From Planctomycetaceae bacterium (GTDB taxonomy: Bacteria; Planctomycetota; Planctomycetia; Planctomycetales; Planctomycetaceae): a DNA stretch of 64,000 nucleotides. Under the pieces are notes generated by a model, which did not search any database, was not told the origin of the DNA, and saw only the letters and a program-made list of their open reading frames with translations. Positions 1-8,449 of the stretch are shown here, piece after piece; position 1 is the stretch's first letter; every line of letters starts with the position of its first letter. The position numbers and the translations under genes were made by a program. The stretch lies in assembly GCA_020426505.1 (NCBI GenBank), contig JAGQPX010000059.1, positions 16,588-80,587 on the forward strand. The letters run 5' to 3'.

Positions 1-1
1 C

Positions 2-1810
2 GAGGTGATGTACCTCAGCTATTTCGGCTGGAGGTTGGACGCACCAATCCCCATCAGCCCCGAAGGAAAAACCAAGCTGGTCAACGAAGTTGTCGTAGCA
101 ACGTGTGCGATCCTGCTGGGGTTCTTCGGAGTGTTCATTTCCATTCTTGTGACGGCGTCCCTCGTGCCGCGAACATTCGAGGCAGGCGAAATCAGTTTGC
201 TGTTGAGCAAGCCCGTCTCTCGACCACTGTTGTTCCTGACCCGGTTCCTGGGCGGCTGTGCTTTCACACTGGTCAACGCCGCTTTTCTGATGGCCGGCCT
301 TTGGCTGGTCGTCGGGCTGCGGTTCGATGTCTGGAATCCGCGGCTGCTGCTCTGCATTCCGATCTATCTGTTCCTGTTCATGATCTACTACGCCGTCTCA
401 GCCACAACGGGGGCCATCTGGCGGAACGCAATTCTTTCGATCTGTCTCACCCTCGTGTTCTGGTTCACCCTGTTTCTTCTGGCGACCGCCCGCGATACCG
501 TGGAGGAACTGGTGATTGCTCCCAATCGGCTTTCACAATTGATTCCGATCGATGATGGGCTGTTAGTCGTCAACGAAAGCCTGGAGGTCATGCAATGGAG
601 CGAGGTCACCCCGATGGGCGGTCCGGGATGGAGTGAGGTGTTTCGAGACTCTGGAGGCGGGCCACCTCGATTCGCCCGCCGCTTTGCCTTTGCGGACTCT
701 GGATTCCGGCCCGTCTATGATGCGGAGCAGGATCGCATGCTCGCGTTGGAAGCTCTTCCCGGGCGTGGGTTCGGTGCGCGCAGTTCCTCGCGAGTGCTCG
801 TGGGACACCGAGAGCAGGACTGGGAGCGAGAATCGGCCGGACAGGCCCCCACTCCCATGTCTTCAATCTTCGTCGACGAATCCGGCCGTGTCATTCTCGT
901 TGGTCTGGACCACATTTATGAGTTCACCGGCAACGCAGTCGAGCAGTCAGAAACTCAGAAATGGCTGGCCGAGAAGTTGTCCGGCTTCATGAAGTTCGGT
1001 AACGACGACGCCTTTCGCGAACTGCGACCGGACCTCGATGAATGGAAGCCCCCCTTCGCTGTCGATATGGACACCTCGACCGGTGCACTGGCTGTCTACT
1101 CAGACGGAGAGCTGTCTGTGCTCTCCATCGGCGAAGAGGGCCGCTACGACCTCAGTGCAACGACTGATCTGGAGCCGGAGGATAAAACCGGCGGGATCGT
1201 CGTCATCCGTGGAGACCATTTCTTCCTGACTCGCGAGTCGGGCGAGGTCAGTCTGTTCGATGCCGCGACTCTGAAAGAGATTCAACGTTACACGCCGTTT
1301 GAAGAGTCTGAGGTCGAGCAGATGACAGTCTCGTCGGATGGACGTTATGTGGTCGCGTTATCTGACGAAAAACAGGCTTGGTTGTACGACCTCCAAAACA
1401 GCAATGACCTCAGCGAGGCAGTTCCCGGACAGGGGGACATCGAGGCCATTGCGTTCAACTCGCAGAAAGAGTTAATCACCGCGGATCGCACTTCGCGGGT
1501 GCGTGTCGTCAACCCGGCCAAGATGAACATCGTCGCCGAGTATGACCCCGGTCTTGATATTACCGAGTTGGCCTACCGCTATTGCCTCAACCCGATGTAC
1601 ATCGTGCTGCCGAAGCCGGGCGAGTTAAATGCGATCGTCAATGAACTGCTAACCCAACCGGACGAGGCTTCAGACGATTCGTCTGAGGACGAGTTTGCTG
1701 ACCAACGACGCACGCACTCTGAACTTTGGTCTGCCTTCTGGAGCAATCTGGCGTTCCTCGTGGTCATCCTCGGCTACGCATGCTGGCACGTCAGCCGCAG
1801 GGACTTCTGA
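2..1810 (+). CDS. ABC-2 type transporter permease with large extracytoplasmic insert (5' partial)
   Basis: The frame is open to the left edge, so the true start and probably the first membrane helix are missing. Several hydrophobic helices occupy roughly the first 165 residues, around the sequence FEAGEISLLLSKPVSR that is typical of ABC-2 permeases. About 370 hydrophilic residues follow, with short repeated strands resembling a beta-propeller, and a final helix (SNLAFLVVILGYACW) ends the protein. The family would form the membrane channel of an ABC exporter. The ATPase partner is not in the window and probably lies upstream. The large domain between the helices is unusual for a permease. The transport family is fairly sure; the substrate is unknown. 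Confidence 0.75.
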   Translation, partial: EVMYLSYFGWRLDAPIPISPEGKTKLVNEVVVATCAILLGFFGVFISILVTASLVPRTFEAGEISLLLSKPVSRPLLFLTRFLGGCAFTLVNAAFLMAGLWLVVGLRFDVWNPRLLLCIPIYLFLFMIYYAVSATTGAIWRNAILSICLTLVFWFTLFLLATARDTVEELVIAPNRLSQLIPIDDGLLVVNESLEVMQWSEVTPMGGPGWSEVFRDSGGGPPRFARRFAFADSGFRPVYDAEQDRMLALEALPGRGFGARSSSRVLVGHREQDWERESAGQAPTPMSSIFVDESGRVILVGLDHIYEFTGNAVEQSETQKWLAEKLSGFMKFGNDDAFRELRPDLDEWKPPFAVDMDTSTGALAVYSDGELSVLSIGEEGRYDLSATTDLEPEDKTGGIVVIRGDHFFLTRESGEVSLFDAATLKEIQRYTPFEESEVEQMTVSSDGRYVVALSDEKQAWLYDLQNSNDLSEAVPGQGDIEAIAFNSQKELITADRTSRVRVVNPAKMNIVAEYDPGLDITELAYRYCLNPMYIVLPKPGELNAIVNELLTQPDEASDDSSEDEFADQRRTHSELWSAFWSNLAFLVVILGYACWHVSRRDF

Positions 1811-1814
1811 CAGA

Positions 1815-1916
1815 GTAGCCATCACACTCCGCGTGATGAGCGGATGAAGGACCAGCTCCCGTAAAATTCGAAAGCGTGCAAGCGACACTGACATCACGGC
1901 GGAGCGTGATGGCTAC
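1815..1916. repeat. Inverted-repeat element between convergent genes, probable bidirectional terminator
   Basis: Arms at 1815-1838 and 1892-1916 are near-perfect inverted copies of a sequence starting GTAGCCATCAC, differing by about one substitution and one indel. Each arm is itself partly palindromic (ATCAC...GTGAT). The element fills the gap between the stop of the permease at 1810 and the stop of proS at 1918. A second element of the same layout, also starting GTAGC, is at 40735-40800. A terminator role is inferred from position; there is no T tract. Confidence 0.6.
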
Positions 1917-1917
1917 T

Positions 1918-3423
1918 TTAATATGACTTCGCGAACACGATCCGCTGCTTGCTCTCACGACCGGTGAACGGACATGTGCCCGGTTCGGGGTCATCGACCA
2001 GCGGGATGCAGCGGGGTGTCACCTTGAGCGGTTTGATGACCTCGTCAACTTTCTCATCGAGCCCACCCCAGTGGGTCATCGCGAATCCGCCGGGGGCATC
2101 GTCAGCGAAGTAGTCCCGGAAGTCATCCAGCGTGTCGATCTCCTGCGTCGCCTCGTCTCGCAACTTGCGAGCACGGTCGACCAGCGTCTGCTGAATCTCA
2201 TCGAGGAGCGTCGTCAAACTCGCGACGAACTCGGCTCGCGGAACGCCCAACTTTTCCTTGGGCCCCAAGTCTCGTCGACCGAGGAACACACTGTCGCTGG
2301 CGATGTCGCGCGGTCCGATCTCCAATCGGAGGGGCACCCCTTTCTTGATGTGCTGCCAGACCTTATCGCCACCTCGCAGGTCTCGGTCATCGATTACGAC
2401 CCGGACCCGTTCCTCGTGATACCGCACGTCTGACAACTCTTTTGAGAGTGAATGGCAGTAGTCCAGAACTTGTGTTCGTTCCTCATCGTTGCGATAGATC
2501 GGAATCATCACCACGTGCTTCGGCGCGAGACGTGGTGGGAGCACGAGCCCATCATCATCAGAGTGCGTCATGATGAGTCCGCCGACGAGACGTGTCGATA
2601 CGCCCCATGACGTCGTCCAGGCGTACTCCTCCTGCTCGTGCTGGTTCTGGAACTTGATCTCCTGCGCCTTCGAGAAGTTCTGACCGAGGAAGTGTGACGT
2701 CCCCGCCTGCAAGGCCTTGCGGTCCTGCATCATGGCTTCGATGGTGTACGTCGAGACCGCTCCCGGGAATCGCTCATCGGGCGTCTTCTCACCCTTGATG
2801 ACCGGCATGGCCATTACGTTCTCAGCGAAGTCTGCGTAGACGTCAAGCATCTTGAGCGTCTCTTCGATCGCCTCCTCACTGGTCGCGTGAGCCGTGTGTC
2901 CCTCTTGCCAGAGAAACTCGGCTGTCCGCAGGAATACGCGCGGCCGCAACTCCCAGCGGACGACGTTCGCCCATTGGTTGATGAGGATCGGCAGGTCGCG
3001 GTACGACTGCACCCACTTGGCGTACATGTCGCCGATGATCGTCTCACTCGTTGGTCGCACGATCAGCGGCTCTTCCAGCTTGCCCGCCGGTTTGAGTCCG
3101 CCTTCGCCGTCCGGTTCGAGCCGGTGATGCGTGACGACCGCACACTCCTTTGCAAACCCCTCGACGTGCTCGGCCTCCTTCTCCAGAAAGCTCATGGGGA
3201 TGAACAACGGGAAGTACGCGTTGACGTGCCCGGTCGCCTTGAACCGGTCATCCAACTCCCGCTGCATGCCCTCCCAGATGGCCCAGCCCCACGGCTTGAT
3301 GACCATACACCCCCGCACGGGCGACGTCTCCGCCAGATCGGCCGCCTTGACGACCTGCTGATACCACTCGGGATAATTCTCGTCACGCGTCGGCGTAATC
3401 GCCGTCTTGGGCTTCGCAGCCAT
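1918..3423 (-). CDS. proS: Prolyl-tRNA synthetase, archaeal/eukaryotic type
   Basis: This cytosolic class II synthetase charges tRNA-Pro with proline. The 501-residue protein opens with DENYPEWYQQVVKAADLAETSPVRGCMVIKPWG, typical of the short archaeal/eukaryotic-type ProRS. Motif 2 (NVVRWELRPRVFLRTAEFLWQEGHTAH) and the C-terminal anticodon-binding and zinc-like region are visible. The ATG at 3423 is chosen because AAGGAAG lies just upstream; a longer open frame to 3546 has no support. It converges on the preceding permease across an inverted repeat. Confidence 0.93.
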   Translation of the reverse strand: MAAKPKTAITPTRDENYPEWYQQVVKAADLAETSPVRGCMVIKPWGWAIWEGMQRELDDRFKATGHVNAYFPLFIPMSFLEKEAEHVEGFAKECAVVTHHRLEPDGEGGLKPAGKLEEPLIVRPTSETIIGDMYAKWVQSYRDLPILINQWANVVRWELRPRVFLRTAEFLWQEGHTAHATSEEAIEETLKMLDVYADFAENVMAMPVIKGEKTPDERFPGAVSTYTIEAMMQDRKALQAGTSHFLGQNFSKAQEIKFQNQHEQEEYAWTTSWGVSTRLVGGLIMTHSDDDGLVLPPRLAPKHVVMIPIYRNDEERTQVLDYCHSLSKELSDVRYHEERVRVVIDDRDLRGGDKVWQHIKKGVPLRLEIGPRDIASDSVFLGRRDLGPKEKLGVPRAEFVASLTTLLDEIQQTLVDRARKLRDEATQEIDTLDDFRDYFADDAPGGFAMTHWGGLDEKVDEVIKPLKVTPRCIPLVDDPEPGTCPFTGRESKQRIVFAKSY

Positions 3424-3598
3424 GATATCTTCCTTAGTAGGGTGGGCTGTCCCACCAATGAAACGTGCTCGTTGAAGACTTTCTTCAACGCGGAAGATAG
3501 TTCGTTGGGCGTTACCAGTGAACCGCCAAGCCGCAAAGTGCGCCAAGGGATCGATGGTAATGACGTTAACTGAGGCTGTTTCGCGGAGTTCTTGAACT

Positions 3599-4168
3599 CT
3601 AAGATGCGTTCTTCTGGTTGATGTGATTGATCACTTCGACTGCCTGATCACGGTCGACGACGCAGCAGACAGGGAATGTTTCCCCAACGTCAAGGATCAC
3701 GCCCTTCCACTGACTGACGGCCCATCCTGGACGGGCAGTCACGTCAGTCAAGGCGTATACCTGTGTCGGTCCCATACGACTGGAGGTGTGGTTGGTTTGA
3801 ACAAGCAGTTCTGTGTCGGTGACTCGAATTCTAAATGTTTCGTACGCGCAGGCGATGAACCCAATCGAAACGAAAGTGAGTGCAATCACCCCTGTCCGGA
3901 AAAGCAAGGGTGTCAGCCCAACGTCGTCGCGCTGATGCGGGGGCCGCGACATGCCAAAGAAGTCTTCTCGAACAAGATCTCCATGCAGTCCGACGAAGTC
4001 GAGACAGATGCTGAGGCCGAACATGACCATGCTGAACACGAGAAGTCCGATGAAGAAGATCGCTCCCGTTGTCACGGCCTGCTTCAATAGACCATGCCAA
4101 CATAGGAGTAGGCGCAGGAGGCCGTGATCAGTGACCGTGAAGACAATTCGTGAAGTTCGCGTTGCCAT
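3599..4168 (-). CDS. Small membrane protein with two predicted helices and a PH-like tail
   Basis: The 189-residue protein has two hydrophobic segments, near residues 33-60 and 88-107, separated by a hydrophilic loop. A C-terminal region of about 75 residues (ETFRIRVTDTELLVQTNHTSS...) resembles the strand-rich PH-like domains found in bacterial membrane proteins. I do not recognise a specific function. It stands alone on the minus strand, downstream of nothing obvious, and its coding sense is supported mainly by the coherent helix and strand pattern. Confidence 0.6.
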   Translation of the reverse strand: MATRTSRIVFTVTDHGLLRLLLCWHGLLKQAVTTGAIFFIGLLVFSMVMFGLSICLDFVGLHGDLVREDFFGMSRPPHQRDDVGLTPLLFRTGVIALTFVSIGFIACAYETFRIRVTDTELLVQTNHTSSRMGPTQVYALTDVTARPGWAVSQWKGVILDVGETFPVCCVVDRDQAVEVINHINQKNAS

Positions 4169-4537
4169 AAGGCAGAAGAACGGAAATTAGGACGATTGGA
4201 TCAATACAAATGACCGTCCACCGATCCGAAATCCTCGAAAATGCGGCAGGATCACATTCTGACGGCTCGTCGACCGAGAAGATACCATGACGCCCGCGGC
4301 TCAGCACGTTGATCTGATGTGAGACGGCGGTCTCGTTAGAATTCGGTCCAGCGCGTATTCGACAAGAGAGCGGATGACCTACGCATCCCGGACGCTGAAC
4401 TCTTCACCTCGCGTCGGTCCCGCTTTTGGACACCACCAACCGCTAAGGCGCGATCCGGGGACCGTGACGTGCGACGATTCGGGCGTTACCATGATGCCCT
4501 TCCACGGTTACACACACATTCCGGCAATAATCTCTGC
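4169..4537. other. Non-coding stretch, nothing recognised
   Basis: This 369-base gap separates the divergent membrane protein and ATPase genes and probably holds both promoters. I see no tRNA, strong hairpin or convincing small ORF in it. Confidence 0.5.
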
Positions 4538-5422
4538 ATGACCACTGCACGCCTCAGCACGGGGCTTCCCGAACTGGATGACCACCTCGGCGGCGGTTTG
4601 CTGCCGGGGACGCTCACGGTCGTTCTCGGGGCGACCGGCATCGGAAAGACGCAGTTGGGGGTGCAGTTTGCTCAGGCGGGGCTGGAACAGGAGGGTGAGC
4701 GGGGAATCATCTTTGACATGTCGTCGCGGGGGGATTCGCAGAGTCATGCGGAGTATGCGGAGCGGTTGTATGACTGGTCGCTGCGTGAGGCGTCTGTGGA
4801 CGGGCGGGTTGTCGAGGATGTGTGGCAGCGGGACGTCGCTCGAGCCGATTCGCTGCATCTGTTTCGGCAGGCGGGGCGGCGAGTGACGACGAGTGATCTG
4901 GACTTTGATCAGCAGAAGGAATGGAAGGCCGAGCTGAATCGCAAGCTGCATGAGACAATCCGGTTTTTCTACGGCAACTTCGCTCACGGGGTGCGTCGCT
5001 GTGTGATCGATGGCATCGAGCCGACCGACCGGCCCAGCGACTCGTTTCAGTTCGACCTGTTCGAGTACATCTCGCATCAGATCCTGCGGAAGGAGGACGA
5101 GTGGGTGGCGAGAGACCTGTTTCGGGAGCGGTATCGCGAGAATGCTGAGCAGGTCGCTGCTCATGCCTACGAGGTGAAGTCGATCGCCGGGCTGCTGCTC
5201 TGCACGACGAAGGAAACCATGCTGGACGACCTGATCGAGCGGCCACTGGAGGCGGGCGATGCCCTGTCGAACGCGAACTCGATCATCCTGATGGGCAAGG
5301 TGCGAGACGGCTCGAAGATGGGCCGGGCCCTGCATGTGGCCAAGCACCGAGGCAGCGCGTGTGATGACGGCATTCATCCGTACGTAATTACGGAGCAGGG
5401 CCTTAGAATCACGGATCGCTGA
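4538..5422 (+). CDS. KaiC/RecA-like ATPase of unknown role
   Basis: The 294-residue protein begins like the KaiC and RadA group ([33 protein letters not shown]). The Walker A motif GATGIGKT is near residue 32 and a likely Walker B (RRCVIDGIE) is near residue 166. The family comprises RecA-fold ATPases, some of which act in signalling or DNA metabolism. Only one ATPase domain is present, whereas circadian KaiC has two. There is no adjacent partner to suggest a pathway. The ATG at 4538 fits the domain start; the open frame extends to 4469 without homology-like sequence. Confidence 0.7.
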   Translation: MTTARLSTGLPELDDHLGGGLLPGTLTVVLGATGIGKTQLGVQFAQAGLEQEGERGIIFDMSSRGDSQSHAEYAERLYDWSLREASVDGRVVEDVWQRDVARADSLHLFRQAGRRVTTSDLDFDQQKEWKAELNRKLHETIRFFYGNFAHGVRRCVIDGIEPTDRPSDSFQFDLFEYISHQILRKEDEWVARDLFRERYRENAEQVAAHAYEVKSIAGLLLCTTKETMLDDLIERPLEAGDALSNANSIILMGKVRDGSKMGRALHVAKHRGSACDDGIHPYVITEQGLRITDR

Positions 5423-5454
5423 CCTTCAAAGTCCGGCGAGAATTGCCGTAGCGG

Positions 5455-5473
5455 AGCAATCGTTGCGATTGCT
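5455..5473. repeat. Short perfect hairpin downstream of the ATPase gene
   Basis: AGCAATCG at 5455-5462 pairs perfectly with CGATTGCT at 5466-5473 around a three-base loop. It starts 33 bases after the ATPase stop. It may slow or end transcription, but no T tract follows, so the role is a guess. Confidence 0.35.
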
Positions 5474-5593
5474 TCAAGTCGACCGATTGTCATTGCCGAT
5501 AGCGCCGATACGAGATGCGATAGACCGTCTCGCCGTGCGCCGCTGGCCGGGGTAGCCAATGCGTGCTTTGCGGCGTGGGTCTTCGCTGTCGAA

Positions 5594-7102
5594 ATGGAAT
5601 CGGCTATGACACATTTCCGTCAGACATCAACAACACGGTCTATGCTCTTCATCGCTGTGATCGCAGCGCTGGGCGTGACAGGACCGTCGATGCAGGCCGC
5701 AGACCCGGTGTTCACGAACAAGGGTCGCTTCCGCATTCCGTATCAGCTCGATGCTGACGAGATCAAACGACTCGGCGCGACTGAGATCCAGTTGCATGTC
5801 TCGACGGACGGTAGTCGTAACTGGCGGTTGGTCGACTCGGTACCTCCGGTCGCTGGCAAATTCACCTTTGATGCAGCCGGCGATGGGGAATACGCCTTTG
5901 CTGTTCGGACGGTTGACCGGGACGGCGAACTGCATCCCCCGGGTCCATTGGCAGCCGGGTTGGTCGTGACGGTTGATACTGCTGCTCCTTCACTCCAATT
6001 GGAGGCTGAAGCATCCGCGGGGGGTGAGGTCACCGTGCGATGGCAGGCGGACGACATTCACTTGGATGTCGACTCGCTGCAGTTGGAGCATCTGGACTCG
6101 ACAACTCAGGGCTGGCAACCGATGCAGGTTGTCGCGACCGAGAGTGGGCAGACCAGTTGGACCGTGACCGGAGGCGGCGTCGTTCACGTGCGCGGGTCAA
6201 TTGTCGACGCCGCTGGGAACGAGTCGAGCGCTGAGGCTGAGGCGCGGATCGAACAAGACGGGAATGCCCCTCTTGTCACAGACCCATCCTTGCTGCAAGG
6301 ACCGATCGCTGTAAACAACGCAGCGGCGCCGCAGGCAATCGAGCAGAACGAACGGAGTCTGCCGTCGATCAATCCGAACAACAGTCCCATCAGTCGGCCG
6401 GTCTCAGCGACGCCTGGCCAAAACCCGGCCGTGACGCAGCCTCGCTGGAATCAGTCACCGGTGCCTCAGTCTGTCGCCAGCGCGCGGCGAGTGAACTCAA
6501 CCACATTTCAGATTGGCTATGCCGTCGATGATGTGGGTCCCTCGGGAGTCAGCAGTGTCGAGCTGTACTTGACGGAGGACGAAGGCCGGAAATGGTACCA
6601 TTACGGAGTTGACGAAGACGGACAAAGTCCATTCCGCCTGACGGTTCCGGATGACGGGACCTACGGATTTGCCGTTCGAGTCCGTAGTGGTGTGGGACTG
6701 GCGCACGACCCGCCGCAACCGGGCGAACGTCCCGAACTGGTGGTCGTCGTTGATCGCCAGCCGCCTGAGGCGACCATTCTTCCGCTCAAGCAGGGGCAAG
6801 GATCATCGCCCAATCAACTGGTGATTGAATGGACGCTCACGGACGATGCTCTCGCTGAGCATCCCGTCGCCCTGTACTTCGCTGAGCGTCAGTCGGGACC
6901 ATGGCAGCCGATTACCGGCTGGCAGCCGAACACAGGGCAGTACACGTGGAACTTCGGACCAGACCTCCCGAAGCAGGTCTATATTCGCCTTGAGGCCCGG
7001 GATGCAGCCGGCAACATTGCTCGTGTCGATTCAGACGAACCGATGGTGATCGACCTTTCACGTCCAACGGCTCGGATTATCGAGGTCGAGTCGGTCAACT
7101 GA
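5594..7102 (+). CDS. Secreted protein with repeated beta-sandwich domains
   Basis: The 502-residue protein has an N-terminal hydrophobic segment (MLFIAVIAALGVTGPSMQAA) that looks like a signal peptide. Three or more Ig/fibronectin-like units follow, marked by lines such as LHVSTDGSRNWRLVDSV, LYLTEDEGRKWYHYGV and LYFAERQSGPWQPITG, each followed by a YAFAVR-type strand and a DAAGN turn. A Pro/Asn-rich linker separates units near residues 220-300. It is probably exported to the cell surface or periplasm; no enzyme motif is visible. The start could be 5594 or 5606. Confidence 0.7.
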   Translation: MESAMTHFRQTSTTRSMLFIAVIAALGVTGPSMQAADPVFTNKGRFRIPYQLDADEIKRLGATEIQLHVSTDGSRNWRLVDSVPPVAGKFTFDAAGDGEYAFAVRTVDRDGELHPPGPLAAGLVVTVDTAAPSLQLEAEASAGGEVTVRWQADDIHLDVDSLQLEHLDSTTQGWQPMQVVATESGQTSWTVTGGGVVHVRGSIVDAAGNESSAEAEARIEQDGNAPLVTDPSLLQGPIAVNNAAAPQAIEQNERSLPSINPNNSPISRPVSATPGQNPAVTQPRWNQSPVPQSVASARRVNSTTFQIGYAVDDVGPSGVSSVELYLTEDEGRKWYHYGVDEDGQSPFRLTVPDDGTYGFAVRVRSGVGLAHDPPQPGERPELVVVVDRQPPEATILPLKQGQGSSPNQLVIEWTLTDDALAEHPVALYFAERQSGPWQPITGWQPNTGQYTWNFGPDLPKQVYIRLEARDAAGNIARVDSDEPMVIDLSRPTARIIEVESVN

Positions 7103-7114
7103 CCGAAGTTTGAG

Positions 7115-7405
7115 TTATACGGTCTTTTCGCTGTCGACAGAGTCTGATGCAGAGACTGGCTCGGATGTTGGAGGCTCGAACTTGGGCGATGTGACGCTCT
7201 GTGAGTCGCTCTTTGGCTGGGGTCGATAGTTGCTTGCCTGATTGGTGGCCGACCGGACTTCGTCCTCGATGCCGCTGACGCCCTTCTTGAACTCGACAAT
7301 CCCCTTGCCGAGGCTCCGTGCGACCTCCGGCAATCGCTTGCCGAACAACAACAGCGCGATCATCCCGATCACTAAGAGTTCCATCGGTCCAGGTGATCCG
7401 AACAT
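7115..7405 (-). CDS. tatA: Sec-independent translocase protein TatA/E type, copy 1
   Basis: This 96-residue protein has the TatA pattern: a short membrane helix (MELLVIGMIALLLFGKRLPEVARSLG) with the FGKRLPE hinge, then an amphipathic helix (GIVEFKKGV) and a loose polar tail. TatA forms the pore that passes folded twin-arginine proteins across the inner membrane. It is one of three similar genes in a row on this strand, and no tatC is nearby. The gene lies just downstream of and convergent with the secreted repeat protein. Confidence 0.88.
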   Translation of the reverse strand: MFGSPGPMELLVIGMIALLLFGKRLPEVARSLGKGIVEFKKGVSGIEDEVRSATNQASNYRPQPKSDSQSVTSPKFEPPTSEPVSASDSVDSEKTV

Positions 7406-7664
7406 TTTTCTCTCCCAACCTCTCGTCGCAAATTCGTAGTGCCACGGGCACTTTGGTGTAGCGGCGTTTGGACGCCAAAACGCCTAAGGTTCATGCACGG
7501 TTCGCCGATGGGGACGCGACACTTATCTGTCCCCCGCTAAAGACGTGTGTCTTGATGATTTCCATCAGTTCTTATCGTTGCCTGCCCATCTTGTCAGGTC
7601 AAGTTCATCATGGTGGAATTGGTGTTCCAGTTGGATCACCTGTGTCGTGATGCAGTCGTTTGAA

Positions 7665-7829
7665 TTATCCCGCCTGATCGATGTCGTTCTGGACGTTCCG
7701 CAGCCCCTTCTGGAACTCATTCATTGATGAGCCAAGATTTCGGGCGACCTCCGGGAGCCTCTTGCCAAAGAGCAACAGGGCAATCACGCCGATCACCAGC
7801 ATTTCCATGGGGCCAGGCATTCCAAACAT
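7665..7829 (-). CDS. Short TatA/E-type protein, copy 2
   Basis: This 54-residue protein runs MFGMPGPMEMLVIGVIALLL, then FGKRLPEVARNLGSSMNEFQ and a short tail ending DIDQAG. It shares the helix, the FGKRLPE hinge and the amphipathic segment with its two neighbours but almost lacks the polar tail. The start ATG at 7829 aligns with the first residues of copy 1. It is close in length to TatE-like or minimal TatA proteins. It lies between copies 1 and 3 on the same strand. Confidence 0.85.
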   Translation of the reverse strand: MFGMPGPMEMLVIGVIALLLFGKRLPEVARNLGSSMNEFQKGLRNVQNDIDQAG

Positions 7830-7881
7830 GCGTTCTCTCCACTGAAATCTATCTTGTGAAACTCGTTATTCCAATCGCAGC

Positions 7882-8094
7882 TCAGGAATCCGTGACCTTA
7901 GCCTGAGGTGAGTCGTCATTGGTCGTTTCCGTGTCCTCGGAAGCTCCCTTTTTGAACTCAACGATACTGCGTCCCAAGGAGCCCATGACCTCCGGCAGCC
8001 GTTTGCCGAACAGCAATAGAATGATGCCGGCGACGATCAGGAGTTCGAAGGGACCCGGCATGCCGAAGACCGCGAGGAGCAATGTGTCTGTCAT
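7882..8094 (-). CDS. TatA/E-type protein, copy 3
   Basis: This 70-residue protein reads MTDTLLLAVFGMPGPFELLIVAGIILLLFGKRLPEVMGSLGRSIVEFKKG followed by an acidic tail. It is the first gene of the minus-strand tatA trio, 52 bases before copy 2. The N-terminus carries eight extra residues before the FGMPGP motif where the other two copies start. Its hinge and amphipathic helix are intact, so it is probably functional. Confidence 0.85.
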   Translation of the reverse strand: MTDTLLLAVFGMPGPFELLIVAGIILLLFGKRLPEVMGSLGRSIVEFKKGASEDTETTNDDSPQAKVTDS

Positions 8095-8449
8095 TTTGAT
8101 TGACTCGCAGTGCATCTGGTTGCCCTCGAAGGTGACTCGTCGTTCAGCGTTTCATCAACAACATCACTGAATTGATGTGTGTGGAAACAGTTTCTGGAGG
8201 CATCAGCCCACGCGACTTCCAGCATACCAAGCCGGTGGAGGAAGACGAGCAGACTTACCCAACGCCGACTAGTTTTTCGTTGATCTCTAAAATCGATCAA
8301 CATCACTGTGGCGTCGCTGTCCACTCAATTTGCCCGCAGGAGAGCAGGACTGGGGAGCGGGAATCAGTTCGAGTGTATTGTATCCGTGCGAATGGCAGTG
8401 TCAATCACGCTTCGTCATGTGAAGAACGAAGTAGCGATGTCACTGCGTT
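8095..8449. other. Non-coding stretch, nothing recognised
   Basis: This 355-base gap lies between the PQQ-propeller gene and the tatA trio, all on the minus strand, and probably holds the promoter of the trio. Open frames crossing it have no family-like sequence and no convincing start site. Confidence 0.4.

Noticed and set aside
4508..5377. 289-codon frame antisense to the KaiC-like ATPase
   Set aside because: The Walker motifs on the plus strand show the real gene.
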